A stretch of DNA of 64,000 bases from Dipylidium caninum (lineage: Eukaryota > Platyhelminthes > Cestoda > Cyclophyllidea > Dipylidiidae), in contig QEYB01000936.1 of NCBI GenBank assembly GCA_017562135.1, forward strand, positions 434,001 to 498,000, in the 5' to 3' direction. The notes beneath the pieces were generated by a model. It was not told where the DNA came from and made no database searches. It saw only the letters and a list, made by a program, of their open reading frames with translations. Within the stretch, counting starts at the first letter, position 1, and each line of letters begins with the position of its first letter. The position numbers and the translations under genes are program-made. This document shows positions 1-10,521 of this stretch, in pieces.

Positions 1-591
1 AATGGGTTAACTGGAGGAGGCATAGAACTGCTCTGTTGAGCCATAGCTTCTGCTTGCGATGCTAGAGCCGTCAGTAGCTTTACGTTTGCCTCTCCGGCGT
101 CTGTACCGTCTAACTTCACAGTTCTTGTTGCCAAAGCAGATGCAGAAAGTCCGATGTTTCCCACTTGCAAAGTTAAAGCATCACGGACGACAAACTCCGC
201 CTATAAAAACATGATCAGGTTAAACATAAGAACTACTTACAACGTGGTTTTTGACATTGTGACGGTAAAATAGTAAAAGGCTGCAACTCTTGCAATATCG
301 CCGGAACTGTTTCTCGATGCCATCTGGCCAACGGATGTAAACACAGCTGGAAGCACTGGCTTCGGTAGCGACTACCTTATGGGCCCGTTTTCTAACATCG
401 ATAACCTTAGCCCTATCGCGGGGACGTTCGGGGAGTTTTTCAATTGGGCAATCCAAGATAAGTGCCATTTGGCCACAAATGCAACAATAGATAAATAGTG
501 GTTTCTCGCTGCCGTAGTTATGCCTATCCTTGTTATCAGTGACTATATGTGTGACACGCTTTCGAACACGAGGCTTAGGTTCCTTGTTCAT
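1..591 (-). CDS. STEEP1: STEEP1 (CXorf56)-like protein, C-terminal part cut by window edge
   Basis: Two exons are visible: 241..591 (ATG at 591) and 1..200, which runs out of the window. The 40-nt intron 201..240 has a GTAAGT donor and a TATAG acceptor and joins in phase 0. Exon 1 encodes the conserved block of the STEEP1 family: EKPLFIYCCICGQM, then RPRDRAKVID, then a C-x2-C pair (YCKSC) before LLFYR. Across the junction the frame continues as VKNHVAEFVVRDAL, aligning with the family's VTFIVDGAVVKFG region. In mammals the protein promotes ER exit of STING; what it does in flatworms is unknown, and the ancestral role is probably more general. The visible C-terminal portion is rich in Ala, Ser and Gln. 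It lies 305 bp downstream of the GDPD1-like gene in the same orientation. Identity is firm from the motifs; the end is not visible. Confidence 0.85.
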
Positions 592-896
592 TTCCGTGGG
601 GAGAGACGAAGCAAACTAAGTGCTTTTCAAACAAGCTCTCAACTCCACCGACGGTTTAAACAAAATTCAAGTAAATGCAAAAATTGGACATCACTTGTCT
701 TGCATAATACTTATTGTCACACGCAAGTCACTGTTAGCAATTTCGCACGCATGACTTGATTGCGTTTCGCCTCCCCCCCCCAAATTACGCAACCCCACGA
801 CCCTCACCCACACCCCCAGAAGTACGTTACTCGAAAGCATGTGGCGCTCATCTGTTTTCCTCAACATGATAGAGATAACAAATTTGTATGGGTTCA

Positions 897-3034
897 CTAA
901 TCCCGGTTGCCTCTCGACAGGACCTTTGAAGAGAACGTTCCTAACTGAACCTCAGGATGAGCCTCTAAGTAGGCCAATGCCGCTGTCGGATAGTCCGTCA
1001 CAATAGCAACACGACCCATTGAGAAGGCTCTATCGAAGTCCCTCTCCGTGTTACACACCCAGTAGAAAACCTGAAAGACAAACGAGTTAGATATTTGCTA
1101 TATTAACTTAAATTTACCGGATAATTAGAGGCATACCCACCTGAATTCCGCGAGCTCGTAAATGGGTGACTAGGCCTCTTGACATCAAAAAGCTAAATCA
1201 TTAAACGTGAAGCATGTTAAAGATGTTAGCTTCCCCTAACAAAAGGGGCAAGGGAAAGTTAATCATTTAACTTACTAGTCAAAAAGACGTATGATAATGC
1301 GGACCAGGTCGTTATCTGAGAAGCCGAATTTGAGCCAACGAGGTAGCCTACAAGAAATTGGGGATGTGATGAACTACATGAGGAGATAGGAAAATAATTG
1401 AAACAAAAGGTGTGGATAAATGGGAATGTGCCAATACTTACTCAGCAACGCGGGATTTGATAAATTCAAACACATTGGGCATGCGGCTAAAGGAACAAAA
1501 TTCGCGAAAGCACAAGAAAAAAAGAGAAAAAGATGTTGTCTTAATCTCACCCAAAATTTTCAGCCAAAGGTACTTCAAAAAAACTATCTGGCACGGAGAG
1601 GAAAGGCAGGAGACCGATATAATAGAAGAGCACAATTTTGAGGGCTCGTCTAATTGGCACAAATGTCGCAATACCTGAATTCTCCGCCAAACATTTCGAG
1701 TTCACGATATCAGAGAAACTGCCCCAAACTGTGATTTCGGCACGCTCGAACTCATCAATAAGTTTGGAGATCTTTTTAATCAAAACATCACTATTCCTCT
1801 TCACGTCAATATTTATCGGAGTATGTGGGAACTGCTCAAAAACAGTACGAAGAAGTGGGATATCACGCGGGATACCCTCCATCGCTTTGCATTCTTGGCC
1901 TAATGCAGGAAAAATGTAGGGAAAACGGAGTTAGGAGTTATTTATCATGAATCTCATCCCCAAAGCAAATTTATACACAGCAAAAGGCAAGCGGTCGGGC
2001 AGGGGTCAAAAAACTTACGAAGCGCTGACTGAAAATCCTCGTCGGCTGAGGAGAATATGTACCGCGGTTAGGCGAGGCGGAAGCTGGGAATGGTAATGCA
2101 ACAGGGTGGGGAGATAACCTCGCGCAAATTTGACTCACCGAAGCCAAAGGTGACAGGTAGGCATTCGGAGTATTGAGGTAATTCGGTGAAATTCAACTCG
2201 CTAATGTGCTTTGAGATACCGGTGGCACGCAATAGGTCGTCATCATGGCTCACTACCACCTCTTCATCCTTTGTCAATTGACAGTCAATTTCGAGCATAT
2301 CACAACCGAGTTTAACCGAACTGTAAGTAAAGTAAGAATGAGATGCACTTGAGTTTATAGATTAAAAATCAAAGCACGGGTACGAGGTTTAGATTCACGA
2401 AAAAAGTTTCGGTAATAATGACATATGCAGATCGTCAATGAGAAAAGAGTAATCGTGATACACTCAGGGTAGGAAAACAGGAAATTCAACAGTTCGACCT
2501 TAGACTAAAATTGTTACCCATTGACGTAGTCGACGGTGAGGAAATTGCTTATAATCATTACTCTTCGCTGATATGTAAAGATATTAAACAGATTAACTCC
2601 GGTCGTTAAGCGCTCCCCATTTTAGAGTAGCAAAGAGACAGAAAAGATAGGGACATGCAAAAGAAAATGTGAAATGAGAAGGGCAATGGGGTTAATATGA
2701 CTACCTAGCCGATTATTAAACAAGTTGCCTGGAAAAACGCCGATTTCTGCCAAAAAAATTCTATATTGAAGGAATAGAAGAGGAAAAAATTGAAAGGTCA
2801 CGACATAAACAACTCACAAAAATATGTGAGCTCAAAAGCTTATGAGGTGTTAGAGCACCTGGAAAAAGCAGCTAGAGTATTTTCAATGAATTCACCGGAT
2901 CCGCCGCGATGACATACCACGGTGGCGCAAATCGCTGTAGTTTTTTTCTTATGCAATATGGTGGGCCAGCGAAGGAGGATAAAGGAGAGAGAACAGTAGA
3001 CACTCAACAGTGCCAGAAATATCTCCAATAGCAT
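897..3034 (-). CDS. GDPD1: Glycerophosphodiester phosphodiesterase, GDPD1/GDE4 type
   Basis: Six exons join without frame breaks: 2859..3034, 2139..2320, 1551..1899, 1276..1347, 1141..1192 and 897..1070, giving 334 aa (human GDPD1 is about 314). An N-terminal membrane segment (MLLEIFLALLSVYCSLSFILL) precedes the catalytic start CHRGG with EFIENTLAAF. MLEIDCQLTKDEEVVVSHDDDL follows, so the GDPD catalytic His, the metal-binding Glu/Asp pair and the second His (SHD) are all present. Later blocks IPLLRTVFEQFPHTPINID and ENSG...GLLPF match the GDPD1 subfamily, and the end is VTDYPTAALAYL. The family hydrolyses lysophospholipids or glycerophosphodiesters; GDPD1 acts as a lysophospholipase D at internal membranes. 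Plausible work in a parasite is host-lipid handling, which is inference. The first intron (2321..2858) is long; the others are short. Confidence 0.92.
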
Positions 3035-4062
3035 TACCTTTTGGAGGAGACAAAAGGCTGCTGATTAATAAATGTGCAAATTTGTAGGCGCTTTTTAATA
3101 ATTGTGAAAGATTACAGTCACGTCGAATAATTATAATGGTATCGAATTTCAAAAATAAAAGTTACATTCACAAAAGTATATGTGAACGGACGTATTTTTT
3201 TTCAAAAACGGGAAAAGCCTGGCACCTGATCTCGCACGTATGTGATTGGTCAGTATCTCAGATTTGGCTTCCAAGTTAATAAATCAAACAAATTTTTGCA
3301 TTTTGAAGAACCTGACACGAAGTTTCTTTATATGCAGAGGAACTGGTTTCACAGGTGCTTGTTGCTGTCAATGGCGGAGCCGCTGGCTACTAATATAAGT
3401 TTTTATAATTGTAGGCCTGAAGCTTATAGAATTACTTACATGAAGCACCTACTAATAACTTAAATTGCGCCAATGTATGTCCATTTTTATTCTTTCGCAG
3501 TTTTTGAAATCAACGTTTGAGTTAATCTTCGTCGTCAGATCGCCTCACCAGGGGTGCGAAAGTTTTTCAGCTTGATTTAATTCTTTTTTACGGCTGTGCA
3601 TGCTTTTTTGTCAAATTCGCATTCAAGAAGCGTACGAAGGGTCATGATATTAAGCTATTTGAGAAGTTCTTCTATTTACTGCCAACAATTTTTACAAATT
3701 CACCTCACGACATGTAAAATTGTCAATATACTTATACGGTGGTTAGCTTAATCAGCATCGAGTCGCTCAGCCAGCCCTGATTTTTCACTTTGTCATGTTA
3801 TCCAGATTTAATTTATTGACTTTTTCAAGTGTCAAAGACTCAATGTGCGATGAGCAACCCCGCCTTACGCCGACGCACACACGAATCCACCAGGTAACCT
3901 TTGTGCATTAAGAACACTCATTCACTCAACAACCGATAAGCGCACATCACGGTGAAAAGTCATGGAAACACAAGGTCGTCTTACTGCCATATTTATTTAG
4001 GAAGCCCTTCATTTTTGCCATTAATCCGCGTGCGTACTTCGAGGTAAGAAACGACACGCCCC
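3035..4062. other. Intergenic, divergent promoter region
   Basis: AT-rich DNA lies between the GDPD1-like gene (minus) and the kelch gene (plus), so it must hold both promoters. Small open frames here show no family features. I see no recognisable TATA box, repeat or RNA gene that I can defend. Confidence 0.5.
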
Positions 4063-6396
4063 ATGGAGTTAGTCAAATTTTCCGAAGACATCGTCGACTA
4101 TTTTCCCAGTCATAATTTTCGTGAGCTACGACATCAAGGAAAGTTAATAGACTTACGCATAATGGTAAGGCAATTTGCCTTGACGGTAATTTGCACACGG
4201 ATTCCAGACCCGTGAGAGCAAGTGTGTTGAAGCACATCGTCTTCTCTTAGCGGCACGATTTCCCTTTATAAGCGATAACCTGACATCGGGTATTGGCATG
4301 TTGCAAGTTCGCTGGACTCGTTTTCCTCACAGGTACGTCTACGCACATGTTCTCATTATTCATCTTCAGCATTATCGAGGCTGCGGTCAATTACGCATAC
4401 ACTGGAAATCTTATGCTTTCGATGGATACCGTTATTCATACATTCCTTCTCGCCAATAACCTCGGCTGCAGTACAATTATTTCCTGGTGCGTAGAGTTCC
4501 TACGCACAAGGTTAGGTCAAAATAACGGTAACTAAATGGTGTTTCTCTTCTCCTTCTATCTGCAGACTGACCCTTGACAATGTGGCCTTGGTCTGGTCAG
4601 TGGCGAACGTGACATTGAACAAGGATTTAACTGAGTTGTGCATTCCCCTCTTGTCGCAGAATTTCCAACAATTGTCTCTACAGAATGATATGCTGAAAAG
4701 AACATCGGTGGAGTCTTTTGATCTACTCCTTTCCCAATGTTTCACATGAAAGTGTGAGCGCAGAGATGAAACTTAAAATGATCTCGGAATGGCTTGAAGT
4801 CGGAATTGAAGAGGAGGATATGGAGATTAGGGCGAGGAATTTTCCAACAGTAATCTCAAAGATTGACTTAACATCTGTGTCACCTTTTTTTCTATTGGAT
4901 TTGATAAAAGTGGATAAAGGAGTGGGTGGAATTCCTGTGTGCAAGTGAGTTCTTCACATTGTTTGTCTGTTTAACTAAATTGTAAGGGAATTGTAGATTC
5001 GTCGGAGTATAGATAGATGAGTGGTTCAGCATAGACTGTTTGAATAATAGTGGACAGAATATTTTAACGTTGATTGGTGCGGACAGTATGGACCAATAAA
5101 AATCGAGCTGTCCTTCTAACTTAACGAAACTGTCTTCTACACTATTTTCATAGATACCACCTCTACAGAAAGTGGAAAGAAGTCAATCCTTCGCAGGATC
5201 ATTCGGAAATTGTGGCAGCTCTTCAGAATACTGCAAGGTAGGTGAAACTTATGACCTTTTTATTGTTTATTTCCCAATTGTAGGGACGAAATTCTGATTT
5301 ATGGCTGTGATAAACAGACAGGTAGGTGGATCATAACATCGCTGCCTCAGTTGCAAACGAAGCACTGGGTAAGGGTGGAAGTTCCGTTCAATGGCGAAGC
5401 AGTTTATCATCAAGGCAAGTTATGTGCACAGTGGAGCTTAATTTGCACATTTTAGGCAAAATATACGTAGTCGGAGGTTCAAACCCCAAGAGTGTACCCT
5501 TAATTTTGGATGTTAATGCCGCGTCCACTTTGAGTGTGAACCTAAGTCCACGAACGAGTTACGCTATCTCGTCGAATGCGAAAGAAATATTTGTTGTTGG
5601 TGGATATTACCATGCACGATGTCTTGCCACTTGCGAGAAATTCACTACCGACAATTGTGGGTAGGCTTGTTCTTGTGACTGTAGCATTTTGTAGACATGA
5701 AAAATTGCCTGATATGCCAACAGCTCGACATGGATGTTCGGCTATTAATATTCCAGACATAGGAATGGTAGTTGTTGGTGGAAGTGATCGTGTGGAACAG
5801 AATTTGCCCCTGTCGAGGCATGCAGAATTGTTGGTGGAGCATAAGGCGGAAGAAGGTGGGTGGAGGTGGATCAAGCTTAAACCAATGCTCAATGAGCGCT
5901 ATCGCCCAGGAGTAGCATACTTCAGAGAGCATGTAGTAGTGGCTGGAGGCTGTTTAACCTTCACCGTTGAATGCCTGCACATAAAGTCCGCTGATCGGGA
6001 CTCAGCACAATGGACACATTTGGAAGGCATCACGAAATTCGGCCTGGGAATCGTATCGCTTGTGACATTCAATGCACGATTACTATTATTAGGCAAGTTA
6101 AAGTGGTAAAGATAAATAGGATACACATGTGCTTTAGGATTTCATTTTGTCTACTTTAACTGTTTTATAGTTTCTGATGGTTCGAAGGGAGAGATATATG
6201 AGTTTTCAACGATAAATGAAATACAAGTAAGCTTTTTTGGCTGTGAGCTACCAAAAATATTGCGGTCCATGTTTTTAATGACAGCTTTGTTTTGTAGGAC
6301 AATGAATTAAAAAATTTCTCATGGAAACCTCTATTCTATCTCGATAATTTTGTTGCACCCAAGTTTCTCGTCACTCGCGAAAAAGTGGATGCATAA
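4063..6396 (+). CDS. BTB-BACK-Kelch protein (KLHL-like) with an apparent frameshift
   Basis: Ten exons: 4063..4164, 4208..4289, 4333..4510, 4566..4944, 5154..5237, 5284..5414, 5456..5660, 5695..6092, 6171..6226, 6298..6396. Exons 1-3 give a BTB domain (NFRELRHQGKLIDLRIM, EAHRLLLAARFPFIS, VNYAYTGNL), exon 4 the BACK domain. The rest gives kelch blades with YVVGGSN, IFVVGGYY, VVVGGSD and VVVAGGC. All phases match except inside exon 4, where the frame reaches TGA at 4747..4749 but the next frame continues BACK-like (NVSHE...MISEWLEV). One surplus base between about 4726 and 4738 would explain it. With that base discounted the protein would be 570 aa, normal for KLHL proteins, which are usually substrate adaptors of CUL3 ubiquitin ligases. 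Introns 5415..5455 and 6093..6170 use GC donors (GCAAGT). Either a sequencing or assembly error, or a recently broken gene. Confidence 0.82.
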
Positions 6397-7357
6397 ACAA
6401 AGACACACAAATATACGGAAAAATGTTTGGTATTTCAAAATTTTTATACATTGCAATTTTGCAGCATGTGCCTGTGTATGGCTTTTGAAATGTGTGTATG
6501 TGTTGCAACTAGCGGGGGCAGTCCCCTTCAAATAGCTGGGCGGCCGCTGGCCGTTCTCATCTTGTGAATTACCTGGTTGATCCTGCCAGTAGTCTTATGC
6601 TTGTCTCAAAGATTAAGCCATGCATGTCTCAGTGCAGGCTGGTACGGTGAAACCGCGAATGGCTCATTAAATCAGCTATGGTTTATTGGATCTTGCCCAT
6701 TATATGGATAACTGTAATAACTCTAGAGCTACTACATGCTTAATGACCAAAAATTAGGTGGAAGGCTAATAAATCTAACTCAAAAGATTAGAGAAAGATA
6801 TTTCACAAAGATGAATTCACTTTCAGTCACTTCTGTTCCACCATGTAATTGTCTCTCCTGGAGTAAGGAGACGGGGGGTTTAAATATAAATTAATGTAGG
6901 ATAAATAAACTACAGAATTGCGGACAAGACGTCCAAACACAAGAGATTCCGCCCTATTATGATCGTCATCAAATGAGACATATTTTACGTATATGTATGT
7001 GACACTAAATAGCTTCAATGTTGTTTATGTGCTGAAAGAGGAGCTAGTCGCGCGAACGAAATCATTCGAGGGGTATTGTGTGAGTAATATATACACACAA
7101 ACATTGATTTAATTGACATTTTGCGGCAAACATATTAACATCATAGGTTAAATCAAAATTAGCGGTAATAGACTTAAGTATCGTGAATTATTTTTAACAG
7201 ATAAATAGCAAACCGAATTCTTTAATTCCTTGAATTTTCAAAGTGACAAAATATCAAAAGCTCTCAAACACGTTAATCCACATTAACCAAATGGACCACA
7301 GTTGCTAACGCGGCCAAGAAACCAATATAAGAGAATGCCGGACCGCCTACTTTAAAA
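6397..7357. other. Intergenic between kelch gene and reticulon, holding an 18S rRNA fragment
   Basis: Apart from the 18S-like fragment at 6571..6739 there is only AT-rich sequence. A NotI-like GCGGCCGC octamer lies at 6540..6547, just upstream of the fragment. No coding exon is supported. The last few hundred bases should hold the reticulon promoter. Confidence 0.5.
6571..6739 (+). pseudogene. Truncated, degenerate 5' end of 18S (SSU) rRNA
   Basis: The segment begins with ACCTGGTTGATCCTGCCAGT, the canonical first bases of eukaryotic SSU rRNA. It continues through AAGATTAAGCCATGCATG, GGCTGGTACGGTGAAACCGC and AATGGCTCATTAAATCAGCT to CTCTAGAGCT. It then diverges completely after about 170 bp, before the rest of the V1/V2 region. 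Several bases at normally invariant positions differ (for example CTTATG for CATATG, and CTACTACATGC for CTAATACATGC). So this is not a functional rRNA gene but a short dispersed copy. How it arrived (retrotransposed rRNA, rDNA-derived repeat or break repair) cannot be told from the sequence. No flanking direct repeat was obvious. Confidence 0.85.
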
Positions 7358-9588
7358 ATGTCTGCAGTTATCGACGACAGTTAGTTAAGAATTAACCTTT
7401 TTACTTGGTAGATGGACCCCTCGTAACCGATCTTGATACTGCCACAAATTGTGTTGAGCAACCCGTAAATGTCCATAGTGACTCGTCCAATTGTGGATCA
7501 AGTTCATTGGAATTTATTATTCCTGCGAAGACTACTCAAGAGCGCGCCGGTGACGTGTGTGTTGAACATAATATCAAGCCATCCACCCACCCAACAGAGG
7601 CGGATTTTAGGGGTTTGGCATCTTGGTTTTTGAGTGCTTTTGAAATTTGGCCATTTTAATTTTTTTTCTTAATAGCTGTTGCCGCATCGAAGAAATTGAA
7701 TATATCTGCAACTGAGACGTTGCGTAAGTGATTATGCTGATTTCAAATACGTTGTAAGCATGTAATACTCTAGAGTATATAATGGTCGAAATTGTTTTTT
7801 TCTTATAGTTTTGGACTTGATATACTGGAAAAACCCACATGCTTCTGCTCTAGTTTTCGCAGTGATCTTGACATTTGAACTGGGTCTTCTTGCCTGCTCT
7901 GTGATCTCAGTCGTCTCGAATTTTTTCCTTCTCATTTTGCTTGGCTCAGCTTTACTGCGAATCTATTATCGTGTCATTAGCCCCCCGGAGTCAAATCCAC
8001 TAAAGTTTGTCATTATGTGTTGGTTTACACTAATTTGATGCCTTTTTCCTCATTAATTTAATGTCCTTTCCTTTGTATTGGCTAAGAAAATGATGTTTCT
8101 TACCGGTTTTAACATATTTTATCATTCCTTCATGAATTTTAACTTTTCTAAACGACGCATTTTAATTCATAAACCCACTTTAAATGATATCAACACTGAT
8201 TTCTGATTTCTGAAAAAACAATGAGTTCCTACTTCGTAGAGAGACTATTTGCCCTACTTTCCTGTTTGATATTTAGGACTCCTTTGTCTGGGGTTTATGG
8301 CAAACTGGAATCCTATTAGTAATTTGATATGCAGACTATCACTTTCGTCATGGACTGTGTTCACTGATTCGTCTGATGGGTTATACGATATTTAAAATGT
8401 TTATTTTCATGATATATTTGTTGTTTTGTAATCTTCGTATATAATGTGCATAGATGAACATGATTTATACTTGTATGGATATTAGTGAGTCGATCTTTGA
8501 AAATGCGGCATCTAACATGTCTTATTCGATTATAATTTTAGCCATAAACGATATAATTAGAAGGAATCCTATTCTATGCACATGGATAAATAAGCTGTAG
8601 CATTTGTTAAAAAACTTCACACACAATAAAATATTATTTTGTCCAATTATCATTAAGACCTACAACAGCAATGGAGAAAAATCCACGAAATTTTTCGAGG
8701 CAAAAGAAACTTGCCTTTGTATAGCTGCATTCTGCATTCATGACCAGGATTTCATTCTGATTAATTATCAATGTCACCTTTAGTTACATCGTCACCTATG
8801 ACCTACGTTTGAGTCCAGCTACCTCAACTCATCTAGCGCATATTATCACGACCCGGGTGAACAATCTTATTCACACCACTTTGGACTTATTCCTCCTTCG
8901 TCACCTTGGAAATTCTATTAGGGTGAGCAATATATTTGGCGAACTAACCCCAATCCTTCTCATTTCTGCCCCTCCCCCAATGCACTATTCCACATATTCA
9001 TTACAGTTTGGAGTTCTCCTCTATGGTCTCACCTACATCGGGGCACGTGTCAATTTTCTTACTCTGTGCATTTGGAGTAAGTGAGGTTTCATCTTCATCT
9101 CCTGTTCAACCTTTCTGGAAATACTCTACAATTGTCATAAAATCTTAAGTAAAGTTATGCATAAAAAGACTGATGTTCATAAAACTGGGGTAGTGCGCCA
9201 GCGGCATTCATTAAAGCCTTCTTATTAAATCTCTTAAAATTTCAACTGACTTTGAATGCCTCCATCTGCTCTAAATTTTATTTACTTTTCACCCCACAGC
9301 CACAGTGCTAGCCTTTGCAATGCCCAAACTTATCGATGTTTATAAGGTAAGAGTTACTTATTAAATATTACCAAAAATAACTATTAACTTTGCCTTGCGC
9401 ATCTCTTTAATCCTCTTTTTTGGCCCAGTCCGAAATCAATTGCCTAACAAAACGCCTCTTCACCAATTTTGAGATCTTAGTAGGCAGGTAAGTAATAGTT
9501 GTAACACATTTCAAGTAAATTCCGATCTCTTTTCTGTAGAATATGGAAGTGGTCTGTGGAAACATTCGAGAGTGAGAAGAGGAAATGA
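7358..9588 (+). CDS. Reticulon (RTN) family ER-shaping membrane protein
   Basis: Nine exons with matching phases: 7358..7379, 7412..7612, 7676..7723, 7809..8004, 8784..8922, 9007..9076, 9300..9346, 9429..9487 and 9540..9588; about 276 aa. A short divergent N-terminus (about 90 aa) is followed by the reticulon homology domain: LDLIYWKNPHASALVF, hairpin 1 up to LLRIYYRV, a hydrophilic loop with NNLIHTTLDLFLLRHLG, then FGVLLYGLTYIGARVNFLTL, the second hairpin ending VLAFAMPKLIDVYK. The C-terminus is basic, ending EKRK. Reticulons insert wedge-like hairpins into the outer leaflet of the ER and stabilise tubules. The start ATG at 7358 sits in a 22-nt coding exon before a 32-nt intron. The end of exon 2 is the least certain junction (a second donor lies near 7633). 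Intron 8005..8783 is long for this locus. Confidence 0.88.
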
Positions 9589-10521
9589 GACGACGTAGGT
9601 GCCTCCCATCTTCCACCTAATTTCTGTTTACATAACTATACGGGGAGAAAAGTGATATTTATTCAGTAGAAGCTGTATTTTTTTAAGTTTTGGACAAGAA
9701 TTGAGGAGGTGGATGAATTGGTCGTGGATCGGTAGATGGTCCGTAAACTCTCGGTGATGTCTTGCCTGTACATGAGGAAAAGCTGTTACATAGAGAAACG
9801 AATGGGAGGATATGAGGATCGTTAAACGACCATAAATAAGAACCATCGATTGTTTCAATTACGTTATTTACAGGAGTTTCAGCCGACAGCTCAAGTGTTG
9901 TCAGGACGGTGAAGAGTGGGAGGGGGGGGGGAATAGTGTGATACACACATAAGCAGTAAAACAGATGAGACCAGAACGACGCAGAAAATCGCGCCCTCGT
10001 GTAAAACGTTACCATCCTCGGTCTTGTGTGTACTACCAAATAGTAATTAGGGGGAAACATGCCCCGACACCCAATGACAACTCGGTACTGGTTTTGCTTG
10101 ATGTTCGTGCCTACCATGACCTGATTGAAATGATTTTCGGTAGAGGTCGAGAGGGTAGGTATTCATTCACGATCCTACCTCCCAACATCGTGTCCAACGC
10201 TTACAAACCGCAACAAAAACCGATAAGGAGTTGAGTCGAAAAGTCTTGTAATGCAGTTAGAATGCGGGACGCGATTGCCATCAGAACGTGTGTGGATGTA
10301 AAATTCGACCCACTTTGAGCCATTCATCCTAGCAAATTCGCATATACACACATCAAGATGAGCAGCTCTTGATGGAGATGAAAACTACAGGAATAGCGAC
10401 ATCCAACAGGAGAGTGAGAAAGGTAAGTTGTCATTAAAACTGCCCACAGGTTCAATAAGACGCATCGGAGAGGTCTTAATTATGCCTCCCCCAAACATAA
10501 GCCGAGCCGTATTCTGAGTCA
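9589..10521. other. Convergent 3' regions of reticulon and the MMS22L-like gene
   Basis: A minus-strand open frame of 144 codons crosses 9683..10117 but reads as low-complexity, poorly conserved protein. Its C-tract (G-run at 9919..9930 on the plus strand) suggests non-coding 3' sequence. A further terminal exon of the MMS22L-like gene here cannot be excluded. Confidence 0.35.

Noticed and set aside
5476..5500. tRNA T-arm-like GGTTCAAACCCC
   Set aside because: Lies inside a kelch exon; no cloverleaf can be built around it.
7405..7412. Start of reticulon at the first listed frame position (TTG)
   Set aside because: Not an ATG; a short upstream exon 7358..7379 with ATG and a 32-nt intron joins the frame in phase.
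9683..10117. 144-codon minus-strand frame
   Set aside because: Low-complexity, crosses a C homopolymer, and has no similarity to the MMS22L C-terminus.
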